From Acidobacteriota bacterium (GTDB lineage Bacteria > Acidobacteriota > Blastocatellia > UBA7656), in contig JBFMDH010000004.1 of the NCBI GenBank assembly GCA_040754075.1, positions 1-64,000 of the forward strand: DNA of 64,000 bases, read 5' to 3'. Under the pieces are notes generated by a model. That model was not told where the DNA came from. It did no database searches and was given only the letters and a program-made list of their open reading frames with translations. Positions 56,226-63,978 of this stretch are shown piece after piece (the first letter of the stretch is position 1; each line of letters opens with the position of its first letter). A program made the position numbers and the translations under genes.

Positions 56226-57079
56226 AGCTCGCCGTTTAAAACGATGTTATCAATCAGGCGGGTTGAGCCGATAAAGATTGCCCCCGATACCAGTGTCGGG
56301 CTGATGTGGGGAATGGTTGCCAGCGGTTCCAGATGATTGATGTCGGTAATGGCGACGTAATCGAGACGCGCCAACGGTTCCGCTTCGATGATGGCTTTCA
56401 TTGCCGACGCCAGCCGTCCGCAATCTCTTTCGCCGCTATTGTACATCTGTCGGCATTTTTCCATCGCGCGACGCAATACGGTTGCGGCTTTGCGCTCTTC
56501 GCTCGACAGATAGACATTGCGCGACGAAAGCGCGAGACCATCTTCTTCGCGTACCGTCACGCCGACGACGATTTCGACATTCATCGCCAAATCTCTCACC
56601 ATGCGTTTCAAAACGATGACCTGTTGCGCGTCTTTGCGCCCGAAAAAAGCGAAATGCGGTTGCACGATGTTGAAGAGTTTATTGACCACCGTAGCGACGC
56701 CGCGAAAATGACCGGGACGCGATGCGCCTTCGAGTTTTTCGCTCAACCTTTCGACTGTCACATAGGTTGCGAAGCCGTTCGGGTACATCTCTTCAGGGGT
56801 TGGCGCAAAGATGAAATCAACGCCTTTGGTAAAAGCCAATTCCGCATCACGCGCCAGATCACGCGGGTAACGCGACAAATCTTCTTTGGGTCCGAATTGT
56901 GTGGGATTGACGAAAACCGAAGCGATTAACACATCCGACATCTCGCGGGCTTTTGCCATCAGTGACAAATGACCTTCGTGCAGTGCGCCCATTGTCGGCA
57001 CAAGCCCGATAATTTTTCCTTGCGCGCGAAGGTCACGCGCCACGGATGACATTCTGTTTACGCGGTTGATGATTTCCAT
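56222..57079 (-). CDS. panC: Pantothenate synthetase
   Basis: PanC joins pantoate and beta-alanine with ATP. The 285-residue product has VPTMGALHEGHLSLMAKARE, with the HEGH signature, VFVNPTQFGPKEDLSRYPRD, FFGRKDAQQVIVLKRM, and ALSSRNVYLSSEER. Its 3' end overlaps the end of the convergent TonB gene by 4 bases. It is downstream of panB in the same direction, with an inverted heptamer array between. Confidence 0.96.
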   Translation of the reverse strand: MEIINRVNRMSSVARDLRAQGKIIGLVPTMGALHEGHLSLMAKAREMSDVLIASVFVNPTQFGPKEDLSRYPRDLARDAELAFTKGVDFIFAPTPEEMYPNGFATYVTVERLSEKLEGASRPGHFRGVATVVNKLFNIVQPHFAFFGRKDAQQVIVLKRMVRDLAMNVEIVVGVTVREEDGLALSSRNVYLSSEERKAATVLRRAMEKCRQMYNSGERDCGRLASAMKAIIEAEPLARLDYVAITDINHLEPLATIPHISPTLVSGAIFIGSTRLIDNIVLNGEL

Positions 57080-57084
57080 AAGTT

Positions 57085-57163
57085 AGTAGTCGGTAGTCGG
57101 TAGTCAGTAGTCCGTAGCAACGATATTTTGATTGCTACGGGCTACCGAATACAGACTACCGAC
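57085..57163. repeat. Inverted heptamer array (GTAGTCG type), panC-panB spacer
   Basis: Left arm 57085-57120 is GTAGTCG/GTAGTCG/GTAGTCA/GTAGTCC/GTAGCAA; right arm 57131-57163 is its near reverse complement (TTGCTACGGGCTACC, GACTACCGAC). The same unit is seen before rpsJ at 127-208. Confidence 0.92.
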
Positions 57164-57167
57164 AAAA

Positions 57168-58064
57168 TCAATTAATGGGTCCAAGCGGTGGCATGGATTC
57201 CGTGTGTTCTTCTTCGATGACATTGACCTGCGCGCCTTCGGGAAGGTGATAGCTTTCGGCGTCGGCAGGGAAACGTCTGGCGGTCACATCGTCGGCGTAT
57301 TGTTTCAATGCCTCGCCAATGACGCTTTTGACATCGGCGTACTGCCGCACGAATTTTGCCGTGTGCCCGAAAGTCAATCCGATGACATCCGTAAAGACCA
57401 GAATCTGTCCATCGCAATCGACGCCCGCGCCGATGCCGATGGTGGGGATGTGCAGGCGGTCTGTGATGATGCGGGAAATCTCTTTGGGAATGCCTTCAAG
57501 GACAATGGCGAATGCGCCCGCGCGTTCCAGCGCGAGGGCATCTTCAATCAATTCGCGGGCGGCATCCAGAGTTTTGCCCTGCACTTTATACCCGCCCATT
57601 CTAAGCAAAGATTGCGGCGTCAGCCCGATGTGACCCATCACCGGAATTTCGGCATCGACGATGGCTTTGACGAGGTGGGCGCGACGGGTGCCGCCTTCGA
57701 TTTTAACCGCTTCTGCGCCGCCTTCTTTGACAAAGCGAATCGCCGATTCGACGGCGCGTTTTTCACTGTCCTGATAGTAACCGAAAGGCATATCGCCAAC
57801 GATGAGAGCGCGGCGCGTACCGCGTTTGACAGCGCGTGATGCGGCAATCATTTCATCAAGGGTGACCGGCAACGTCGAATCATAACCGAGTACGGTTTGC
57901 GCCAGGCTGTCGCCGACGAGAATAAAATCGCAACCCGCTTCATCGACGAGTCGCGCCGACGGGTAATCATAAGCGGTGATGGCGACAATCGGCGTGCCGC
58001 CTTTGCGCGAACGAATATGCGGCGCGGTGATTTTTTTTACATTGCTCTCTGAAATATGACTCAT
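57168..58064 (-). CDS. panB: 3-methyl-2-oxobutanoate hydroxymethyltransferase
   Basis: PanB makes ketopantoate, the first pantoate step. The 298-residue product has IVAITAYDYPSARLVDEAGC, FILVGDSLAQTVLGYDST with the metal-binding Asp, GGTRRAHLVKAIVDAEIPVMGHIGLTPQS and TIGIGAGVDCDGQILVFTD. Slightly longer than E. coli PanB (264) through a C-terminal tail. Operon panB-panC with an own promoter upstream. Confidence 0.96.
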   Translation of the reverse strand: MSHISESNVKKITAPHIRSRKGGTPIVAITAYDYPSARLVDEAGCDFILVGDSLAQTVLGYDSTLPVTLDEMIAASRAVKRGTRRALIVGDMPFGYYQDSEKRAVESAIRFVKEGGAEAVKIEGGTRRAHLVKAIVDAEIPVMGHIGLTPQSLLRMGGYKVQGKTLDAARELIEDALALERAGAFAIVLEGIPKEISRIITDRLHIPTIGIGAGVDCDGQILVFTDVIGLTFGHTAKFVRQYADVKSVIGEALKQYADDVTARRFPADAESYHLPEGAQVNVIEEEHTESMPPLGPIN

Positions 58065-58109
58065 TGAAGACTCCGAAAATTATTGAAGCCGTTTTAGAAC
58101 GGCGATTTG

Positions 58110-58138
58110 ATTATATTGAATGGTGAAATCGTTGTCAG
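58110..58138 (-). promoter_or_regulatory. panB promoter
   Basis: Minus strand -35 CTGACA (58138-58133), 17-base spacer, perfect -10 TATAAT (58115-58110). Start near 58103; the leader contains a small GCCGTTTTAGAACGGC hairpin before the GGAG and ATG. Confidence 0.7.
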
Positions 58139-58239
58139 GCGCAAAGCGTTAAATTCAGCAATTGCCTGATCATTTGGATGGCGTGAAATTTTTTTTCATT
58201 AATTTTATCTGAAAAAATCTGACTGATGTGGGTTTGTTC

Positions 58240-58268
58240 TTGACGCTTTTTCTCTCACTTCGTAAACT
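58240..58268 (+). promoter_or_regulatory. Promoter of the secreted protein at 58494, with long leader
   Basis: -35 TTGACG (58240-58245), 17-base spacer, -10 TAAACT (58263-58268). Transcript start near 58275 leaves a leader of about 220 bases with no gene, which may be regulatory or untranslated. The Shine-Dalgarno is AAGGAGAT. Confidence 0.6.
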
Positions 58269-58493
58269 TGCAAAGCTCTCCAGGAAAAGTTGCAGGCATA
58301 AATGACCTTTATGGGGTTTTCAAAATACCTGAAAAAATTTAAATGAATTGATGATCAGGGTCCTATCCCAAAGTAATCCGTTCCTTTTTTACTTCATGCG
58401 CCACAGACTTTTTATCCACCTTTGAGAAAGCAAAATCAACAAAACGATTTGCGATACCAACCTACCCGATAAATTTATGAAGGAGATACTAAG

Positions 58494-59858
58494 ATGAAAC
58501 CGAAGATGTTACGAAAACTTTGTATTGCACTGACAATCAGTCTATTTTTAGGAACTTCAATTTGGTCGCCTCGCACATGGGCAATAACCGAAATTTTTTC
58601 GGCGAATGGCAATGTGTGGGATGTTCACGATAACACGGATGATCCTTGCCCGGACAACGGGGCTGTTGAAGACGGCAGCGATGATGCTTTTGACGGCTAT
58701 GGTTCATTGCGGGTTCGCGTACAAGACCTCAGTGATAATATTCTGGTTGATGACGAAGAACTTTGTGATTTTAATCTGCAATGGGATGAGGGACGCCGCT
58801 GGTCAACCTTGAGTCCGGCGTTGGTTGGCACCGGCGGTTGCGATTGTGTCACAGAAGAACGCGGGGCTTTAACCAAGGGCAAGCCGTTGCGTCAATATAC
58901 TCGTTTGTCAACCGTAGCTGCGCCGGCGGGCGGGGTTTATGTTTCGGTCAGTCGCGCCATTTACGCGCCGACGGGAACCGATTACATCCGCTATATTGAT
59001 ACTTTTACCAACATCACCGGCTCACCGCAGAAAGTATCTGTGGCTTGGGGAGGCGACCTGGGTTCGGATGAGGAGACCACGATAGCCGGTTCTTCATCGG
59101 GTGATTTGAATATCACGACCGACGATACCTGGGGGGTGACGATTGAAAATCCAAGCCTCGATCCTCTGGGGCTGGCAATCGATCCGCCTGTCGGACATAT
59201 TTTCCGCGCTGCCGATGATACAGCATTTATCAGCGTGGGCAATTATTTTAATAATCCGTTCACCAACGGCTGGGGAGGGAATGAGGATGACTCGCCGGCG
59301 TTTGTTTTTCAATTCACCCTCGCCCCTGATGAATCCAAGAGCCTGGCGTATTTCATTTATCGCGGACTGTCGGAAGAAGGTCAAACCCGTCCCACACCGG
59401 CAGCCGTAAGCGGCGGCGCGTCTCCCGAAGTGCAACTGGCATTGTTGACTTCGGCAGATTTGCAAGCCAACCCTGATTTCACCGACCTGTCGCCAACTCA
59501 ACGCGCGCTTATCGTCAACTGGCCTGCGGGCGCTATCGTTTACGATGTCTGTTTGCAGGATGATTCGGTGTCGGGCAATGTCCTGTTGATCAACTCGACC
59601 ACCGGCGAGTATCAATACTGCTGCAACGGCGCGACCTTTACGGGAACCGGAACCATCAAGAAACGCGGTCAGCTTATCTCTTTGAATCACAATCCGGGCG
59701 ACCGCAAAGTAGTGGCGACGGTAGATAAGGCGACGCATCGCGGCACCGCTTCTTTGCAATTGCCGCACGCCACAACGCCCTGCACGATCACCGACCGCAA
59801 CACGCTTAACAATACCTGCCAATGTAACGGCGGGGGCGAAGTCGAGCAAAAGCGTTAG
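58494..59858 (+). CDS. Exported protein of unknown function
   Basis: The 454-residue product has a signal peptide (1-30) and then a beta-rich body with many acidic, glycine and asparagine residues, repeated short motifs such as DDEELCDFNLQWDEG and NPFTNGWGGNED and about ten cysteines, several in the C-terminal third (QYCCNGATF, TPCTITDR, NTCQCNG). No family is recognised. The composition and disulphide-like cysteines suggest a secreted surface protein. It has its own promoter and a terminator after it. Confidence 0.75.
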   Translation: MKPKMLRKLCIALTISLFLGTSIWSPRTWAITEIFSANGNVWDVHDNTDDPCPDNGAVEDGSDDAFDGYGSLRVRVQDLSDNILVDDEELCDFNLQWDEGRRWSTLSPALVGTGGCDCVTEERGALTKGKPLRQYTRLSTVAAPAGGVYVSVSRAIYAPTGTDYIRYIDTFTNITGSPQKVSVAWGGDLGSDEETTIAGSSSGDLNITTDDTWGVTIENPSLDPLGLAIDPPVGHIFRAADDTAFISVGNYFNNPFTNGWGGNEDDSPAFVFQFTLAPDESKSLAYFIYRGLSEEGQTRPTPAAVSGGASPEVQLALLTSADLQANPDFTDLSPTQRALIVNWPAGAIVYDVCLQDDSVSGNVLLINSTTGEYQYCCNGATFTGTGTIKKRGQLISLNHNPGDRKVVATVDKATHRGTASLQLPHATTPCTITDRNTLNNTCQCNGGGEVEQKR

Positions 59859-59888
59859 CCTGAGCCTGCTTAAATGACGGTTAAGTGG

Positions 59889-59938
59889 AACCGTTCGGTG
59901 CGCCTGAAAAGTTAGGCGTACTGAACGGTTTTTGTTTT
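59889..59938 (+). terminator. Intrinsic terminator after the 58494 gene
   Basis: AACCGTTC (59889-59896) pairs with GAACGGTT (59923-59930), the inner parts GGTGCGCCT and AGGCGTACT pair mostly with one G-T, and TTTGTTTT follows at 59931-59938. Confidence 0.85.
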
Positions 59939-60087
59939 CATGGAAGTGCGATTAAAAGCGCGACTCGGATTTCGCCATGACCGAGTTATTGACGCCCTGT
60001 TCGCGCCGTGAAGCAAGCCGCCTGATTTGGAGTGCGGCGACTGGTCGCGGTTTTTAGTTTGCTGCAAACGGATTGAATGATTCGATG

Positions 60088-60251
60088 CCCTTTAGATCAA
60101 TGGCATGAAGTTAAGAAAAACTGTAGCGCAGACTGTCGAGTCTGCGCCGATTTAGAAAAATCCGTCCTCGAAATTTCAAAGGGTCTTCGACCAAGACTGC
60201 CTTAGACAACCGGCGCTATATCCGCGCCGCTTAACTTCATTGCCCCTTTAG
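60088..60251. mobile_element. MITE-like element with inverted ends and flanking direct repeat
   Basis: ATGAAGTTAAG (60105-60115) and CTTAACTTCAT (60230-60240) are an exact 11-bp inverted pair. CCCTTTAG is present outside both (60088-60095 and 60244-60251), like a target-site duplication. Inside are a perfect palindrome GCGCAGACT-GTCG-AGTCTGCGC (60126-60147) and a second stem CGGCGC/GCGCCG. No gene inside. Confidence 0.6.
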
Positions 60252-60507
60252 GGTTTTGTTGCTAACGCCAAAGCGATAACCGTAAAGTTACCGCACGCCA
60301 AAGCCCGCCCCACTTTTAATTGCACCCTTTTTCACCCTTGAGTAGCTGGCGCTTGTCAATGGATAGCTCATCGCCGTATCATTGCTGCAACTTCAAAGCG
60401 TTCTCATCACGCCACTCAGTTGCTTTAGGGGAAAGACTGAGATTCACGTTCGGTATGGTTTTATCAGGCAAGCCATACATTGTTGGAGAGCGCAAAGTTT
60501 GCGAAGC

Positions 60508-60560
60508 CGCCAAGAGACGGCTTCTTCCGCCAAGAGACGGCTTCTTCCGCCAAGAGACGG
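60508..60560. repeat. 20-bp tandem repeat
   Basis: CGCCAAGAGACGGCTTCTTC is repeated exactly at 60508-60527 and 60528-60547, with a 13-base third copy to 60560. Purpose unknown. Confidence 0.97.
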
Positions 60561-60635
60561 TGAAAGATGTTGAATAAAGTTGCATTCACGATAAACAACT
60601 GCTTTCGGGGTGTAAGCGAAAATGGGAGATAAAAC

Positions 60636-60845
60636 GTGCTGCTAAATCAACGTGAAGGAGAAAAGTGTCCGCTGTGCAAAAAAGAAATAAACCTGTTCAA
60701 AATCAATGAAGCCGCAGATTTTCTGCGGGTCAGTAAGAAAACTATTTATGGGTGGATTGAAGAAGGCAAAATTTACGCCATTAAAACGCCGGGCAACCTC
60801 TACCGCGTCTGTCGTGGCTGTTTAATCAAGCCTTGCGACAGGTAG
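60636..60845 (+). CDS. Small helix-turn-helix protein, excisionase-like
   Basis: The 69-residue product starts at GTG 60636, 7 bases after GGGAG. FKINEAADFLRVSKKTIYGW is a MerR/excisionase-type helix-turn-helix of the HTH_17 kind (residues about 20-50), flanked by two CxxC pairs (CPLCKK and CRGC, plus a further Cys), which may bind zinc. It could regulate the neighbouring gene or be a residue of a mobile element. It ends 13 bases into the region before the next frame. Confidence 0.7.
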   Translation: MLLNQREGEKCPLCKKEINLFKINEAADFLRVSKKTIYGWIEEGKIYAIKTPGNLYRVCRGCLIKPCDR

Positions 60846-60979
60846 GCGAAAAAAAAGTGTATCAAGCGAGAATAAATTCCGACGCCGTTACCTTTGGTAT
60901 TGAAGTGCGAAAGGCGGAGGCATATGCTGAGCGCATCCTTACGCACAACCTTTCGATTTCTAAAATGCAGGAGGAGAAC

Positions 60980-61672
60980 ATGAGCAATCTCAAAATCAAA
61001 CGGGTTAGCGAGAAATTTGTATTGGTAGCAGTTTGCCTTGGAGCGTCTTTACTCGGATTTTTTTTAGGGAGCTATAAAACGGTTACGCAAGCCTCCCCGT
61101 CTCTATCCTTGCAACAATCTGATGAGAAGGTGATTGAAAAATATAAATATTCAAAGGAACCGTTTGAAGTAAGTAATCTCCGTGTTAAAAACACTGAGCT
61201 TATTTTACATCAGAAGTTTAGTGCTAATGCGCTAACTGAAAAAGGGGGCGGACAAATAGAGGATTGGCTGGAAAGCTTGGAATTTAAAATAACGAATAAA
61301 TCAGATAAACGAATTGTTTATCTTGCGCTTTCTCTGGATTTTCCTGAAACGCTGGCTGATGGTCCTGAAATGGCATACACGATAAGCAGAGGTATACATC
61401 CCAAAGCAACGGGTGAGATATTAAAAAATAGTGTGTCATTCATTCTGGAAGCTAAGGAAGAATTTACCTTGACGCTGACAACCCAACAGTTGAAATCAAT
61501 GAAAGATTTTCTTGCGCGTAGAAATTTTAAACTCGTTGAACTCAGTAAAATGGTTATTAGAATAACCTCTATTGCATTTGAAGATGGAACAACCTGGGCA
61601 CAAGGCGACTTCTATAAACCCAACCCCCATGCTCCACTGGGTTATGAGAAGATCAATCAGCTTAATCAATAA
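60980..61672 (+). CDS. Membrane-anchored protein of unknown function
   Basis: ATG 60980 after AGGAGGAG gives 230 residues; a longer frame from 60833 overlaps the HTH gene and lacks conserved features. An N-terminal membrane anchor (about 10-32, VLVAVCLGASLLGFFLGSY) is followed by an all-beta-looking domain with FKITNKSDKRIVYLALSLDF and ITSIAFEDGTTWAQGDFYKP. These match the pattern seen in the TonB-domain protein at 55341. Function unknown. Confidence 0.72.
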   Translation: MSNLKIKRVSEKFVLVAVCLGASLLGFFLGSYKTVTQASPSLSLQQSDEKVIEKYKYSKEPFEVSNLRVKNTELILHQKFSANALTEKGGGQIEDWLESLEFKITNKSDKRIVYLALSLDFPETLADGPEMAYTISRGIHPKATGEILKNSVSFILEAKEEFTLTLTTQQLKSMKDFLARRNFKLVELSKMVIRITSIAFEDGTTWAQGDFYKPNPHAPLGYEKINQLNQ

Positions 61673-61838
61673 GCTATCTCAATAATTCAAATCCGAATAA
61701 CTGGAAAAAACTTAGTAGAATATTTGGTAGGCATTTATGAAAATCTTCCTTTTTCAAGCGCCTTGTGAAGGGGATACTGATTCACGATGCGCTTTTTGAA
61801 TATTAAGTAATGATATTTGGAAATGAATTTGCCCTTGC

Positions 61839-61848
61839 GTGACGTCAC
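61839..61848. promoter_or_regulatory. GTGACGTCAC palindrome
   Basis: A perfect 10-bp palindrome at 61839-61848, about 120 bases before the phosphatase gene, in an otherwise A/T-rich spacer (61673-61966). It may be an operator half-site pair; unproven. Confidence 0.35.
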
Positions 61849-61946
61849 ACCCGCTGGAATTTTTCAATCAACCATTTATCACCGCAAAAACTTTCCCTGA
61901 GCAAAAGCTAATCCGCAATAATGTATTCAAAGACCGATTTGCTTTA

Positions 61947-61955
61947 TGGTATTCT
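61947..61955 (+). promoter_or_regulatory. Extended -10 promoter of the PP2C gene
   Basis: TGGTATTCT at 61947-61955 has the TGn extension and TATTCT -10. It ends 11 bases before the ATG at 61967, so the leader would be only about 4-5 bases. No Shine-Dalgarno. Confidence 0.45.
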
Positions 61956-61966
61956 AGGTTCTCTTT

Positions 61967-63730
61967 ATGACGAACCTCACGGGGAAAAATTTATGTCCGA
62001 ATTGCGGCGCGAACGAAAACCAGTCCGACCTTCGCTATTGCGAAAACTGCGGTGTCAAACTGGGTTCCGCGCTCATCCTGCATCCCGCGCCGCCTGTGCC
62101 GCGTCCGAATGAAACGCTGATTGCCGATAAATTCCGCGTCGAATCATTGCTGTGGACATCGCCGATTTATAATGTCTATGCCGCAACCTTGAACGATTCG
62201 CCCGATGAACACTTCACCATTTTTGAACAGGTCGAAGAGTTGGAAGAATCTCAGGAGAGCAGTTCATCCGTACAGAATGCCAATAAACTGCTCGGCAGAA
62301 TTTCCGGCAGCCTGGAAGGCGCGGCTCCGGCGTTTGAAAAATTCGGCTTCTTTCGTCCCGTCGAACAAATCATCGAAGGCAGCAGCATCTTCACTGTCTT
62401 TGAACAGATCGAAGGGCAGATCGTCGCGCACCTCGATCAACGCGATGAAAAAGAGGTGCGCGCCATCGGTTTGCAACTCTGCATGCTGGCGGAACGCTTT
62501 CACAATCACGGCTGGTCTTATAACGGCTTTGAACCCTACGGCGTGGTCATTGACCTCGACGGACATGTGCGGCTCCTCAGTTTCGATAGGGCGAGACAAA
62601 TCGGACTGCCGGTTGCCGATGCGCCGATTTATCCGAGTCGCGGTTACACGGCGTTGGAATTATTTGAACCCGAGGCGCGTTTCGATGAACGCAATGATGT
62701 CTATGCGATAGGCGCTTTGTTGCAATCCTTACTTGCAGGTGAATCTTTGGGTGAAAGCGCCAGCATCTATCCGGTCGCCACGGTCTTTCCGAATTTTGAA
62801 AGGCTCTTGGCGCAGGCGCTTGCCGAAGACCCCAAAGAACGCTTTCAAACGGTCAGGGAATTGAGCGATGCGCTGGCGGATTTGAATCTGCCGGTGGTTT
62901 TACAGGCAGGGCAGTTTACGGACGTTGGCTTGCTTCGTGAACTCAACGAAGATTCGATTCTGGCGCTCACCTTGACGCAATATTACGAATCGGTGCAAAC
63001 GCAAATCGGTCTGTACATCGTATCGGATGGCATGGGCGGAGAAGCCGCAGGCGAAGTCGCTTCGCGTGTGACGGTGCGCGCGGTTGCCGAATGGGTTACT
63101 GAGAAATTGATTTCCGCATCCTTGAAATCCACCAAAGAAGAACGCATCGCTGCGCCAACCATGACCGGCGGGTTGCGATTATCGGTGGTCGAAGGCAATG
63201 AAATGGCGACTACGGAAATGCTCAGAAAAGCCGTTGCCTATGCCAATCAGGAAGTGATGAATTATGCCAAGCGTCACCCGGATGAAAGCGGATTGGGCGC
63301 GACCTGCACGGTGGCGATGCTGGTTGGCGATGTATTGACCATTGCGCATGTCGGCGACAGTCGTTGTTATCTATTATCGGGTGATAATCTCGAACAGATT
63401 ACCGAAGACCATTCGGTGGTTCAGAAAATGATTAACACCGGCAATCTGACGCGCATAGAGGCGCGCGTGCATCCTTATCGCAATGTGATTTATAGGTCAA
63501 TCGGCGCGGATGAAATGGTCGAAGTGGACATCATTCGTCGCAAACTGAAAATCGGCGATACCTTGTTGCTGTGCAGCGACGGTTTGAATGGCATGCTCAG
63601 TGACGACCAGATTCGCGATGTGTTAATGATTAACCCTGACCCGAACATTGCGGCTAAAGAACTGGTGGTTGCGGCAAATGCCGGGGGCGGCGAAGACAAT
63701 ACTTCGGTCATTGTGGTGCGTATTTCCTGA
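61967..63730 (+). CDS. Zinc-ribbon / pseudokinase / PP2C phosphatase fusion protein
   Basis: The 587-residue product has a zinc ribbon (Cys10, Cys13, Cys25, Cys28), a kinase-like domain (about 45-305) whose key residues are lost (YNGFEPYG replaces HRDxxxxN, LLSFDR replaces DFG), yet the later helix YAIGALLQSLLAG remains, then a PP2C domain (about 315-587) with RELNEDS, VSDGMGGEAAGEVAS, GLGATCTVAML, AHVGDSRCYL, LLLCSDGLNGM and GGEDNTSVIVV, all metal ligands in place. It is likely an active Ser/Thr phosphatase regulated by a pseudokinase. The ATG follows an extended -10. Confidence 0.9.
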   Translation: MTNLTGKNLCPNCGANENQSDLRYCENCGVKLGSALILHPAPPVPRPNETLIADKFRVESLLWTSPIYNVYAATLNDSPDEHFTIFEQVEELEESQESSSSVQNANKLLGRISGSLEGAAPAFEKFGFFRPVEQIIEGSSIFTVFEQIEGQIVAHLDQRDEKEVRAIGLQLCMLAERFHNHGWSYNGFEPYGVVIDLDGHVRLLSFDRARQIGLPVADAPIYPSRGYTALELFEPEARFDERNDVYAIGALLQSLLAGESLGESASIYPVATVFPNFERLLAQALAEDPKERFQTVRELSDALADLNLPVVLQAGQFTDVGLLRELNEDSILALTLTQYYESVQTQIGLYIVSDGMGGEAAGEVASRVTVRAVAEWVTEKLISASLKSTKEERIAAPTMTGGLRLSVVEGNEMATTEMLRKAVAYANQEVMNYAKRHPDESGLGATCTVAMLVGDVLTIAHVGDSRCYLLSGDNLEQITEDHSVVQKMINTGNLTRIEARVHPYRNVIYRSIGADEMVEVDIIRRKLKIGDTLLLCSDGLNGMLSDDQIRDVLMINPDPNIAAKELVVAANAGGGEDNTSVIVVRIS

Positions 63731-63962
63731 GCCATTGTGTCAGTTTGGCAGGTAATTTGTGGTATTTATGTCAGCTAAAACTGACTGGGCAAACGCTTAA
63801 TCATTTTTCTTTCGATTAATTTGTCTCCTTAACCTTCCTGAAACAGGTAAGTGACGAGAATTGTTATCCGTGTGATTCCATAATCTGTTACCCGCACAGG
63901 TAGTGTCGATTGATTTCGTTGCATTTTAACGGTTTAGGGTTCCCCGAAGTAGGCAAAGCGGC
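63731..63962. other. Spacer before a sigma54 promoter
   Basis: Nothing coding is seen in these 232 bases. A short hairpin GTCAGCTAAAACTGAC near 63770-63785 is present. The region could carry enhancer-binding sites for the sigma54 promoter that follows; none is clear. Confidence 0.4.
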
Positions 63963-63978
63963 TGGCACGGGTGTTGCA
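63963..63978 (+). promoter_or_regulatory. Sigma54 promoter
   Basis: TGGCACG (63963-63969), 4 bases, TTGCA (63974-63978) is an exact match to the -24/-12 consensus with GG and GC 12 bases apart. The regulated gene is beyond the window end; sigma54 and an enhancer-binding activator would be required. Confidence 0.85.

Larger units (their letters stand above)
59859..60635. other. 777-base gene-poor stretch with repeats
   Basis: No convincing gene. It holds a terminator (59889-59938), a MITE-like element (60088-60251), a 20-bp tandem repeat (60508-60560) and short frames of 60-85 codons around 60320-60585 that show no family. An older REP-like motif GGAGTGCGGCGACTGGTCGC lies near 60030-60050. 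Confidence 0.7.

Noticed and set aside
57132-57839. A 235-codon plus-strand frame opposite panB
   Set aside because: It is the shadow of panB, which matches its family along its whole length.
58275-58330. Possible cyclic-di-GMP (GEMM) riboswitch in the leader of the 58494 gene
   Set aside because: Only a short part resembles the core; the paired arms and tetraloop receptor are not seen.
60320-60585. Short frames on both strands after the MITE-like element
   Set aside because: They cover the tandem repeat and have low-complexity translations with no family.
60833-60979. N-terminal 49 codons of a longer frame before the 60980 gene
   Set aside because: They overlap the helix-turn-helix gene, and a strong AGGAGGAG precedes the ATG at 60980.
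63731-63760. Weak TGGCAGG-TTGTG sigma54-like site just after the PP2C gene
   Set aside because: The -12 GC is missing; the site at 63963 is far better.
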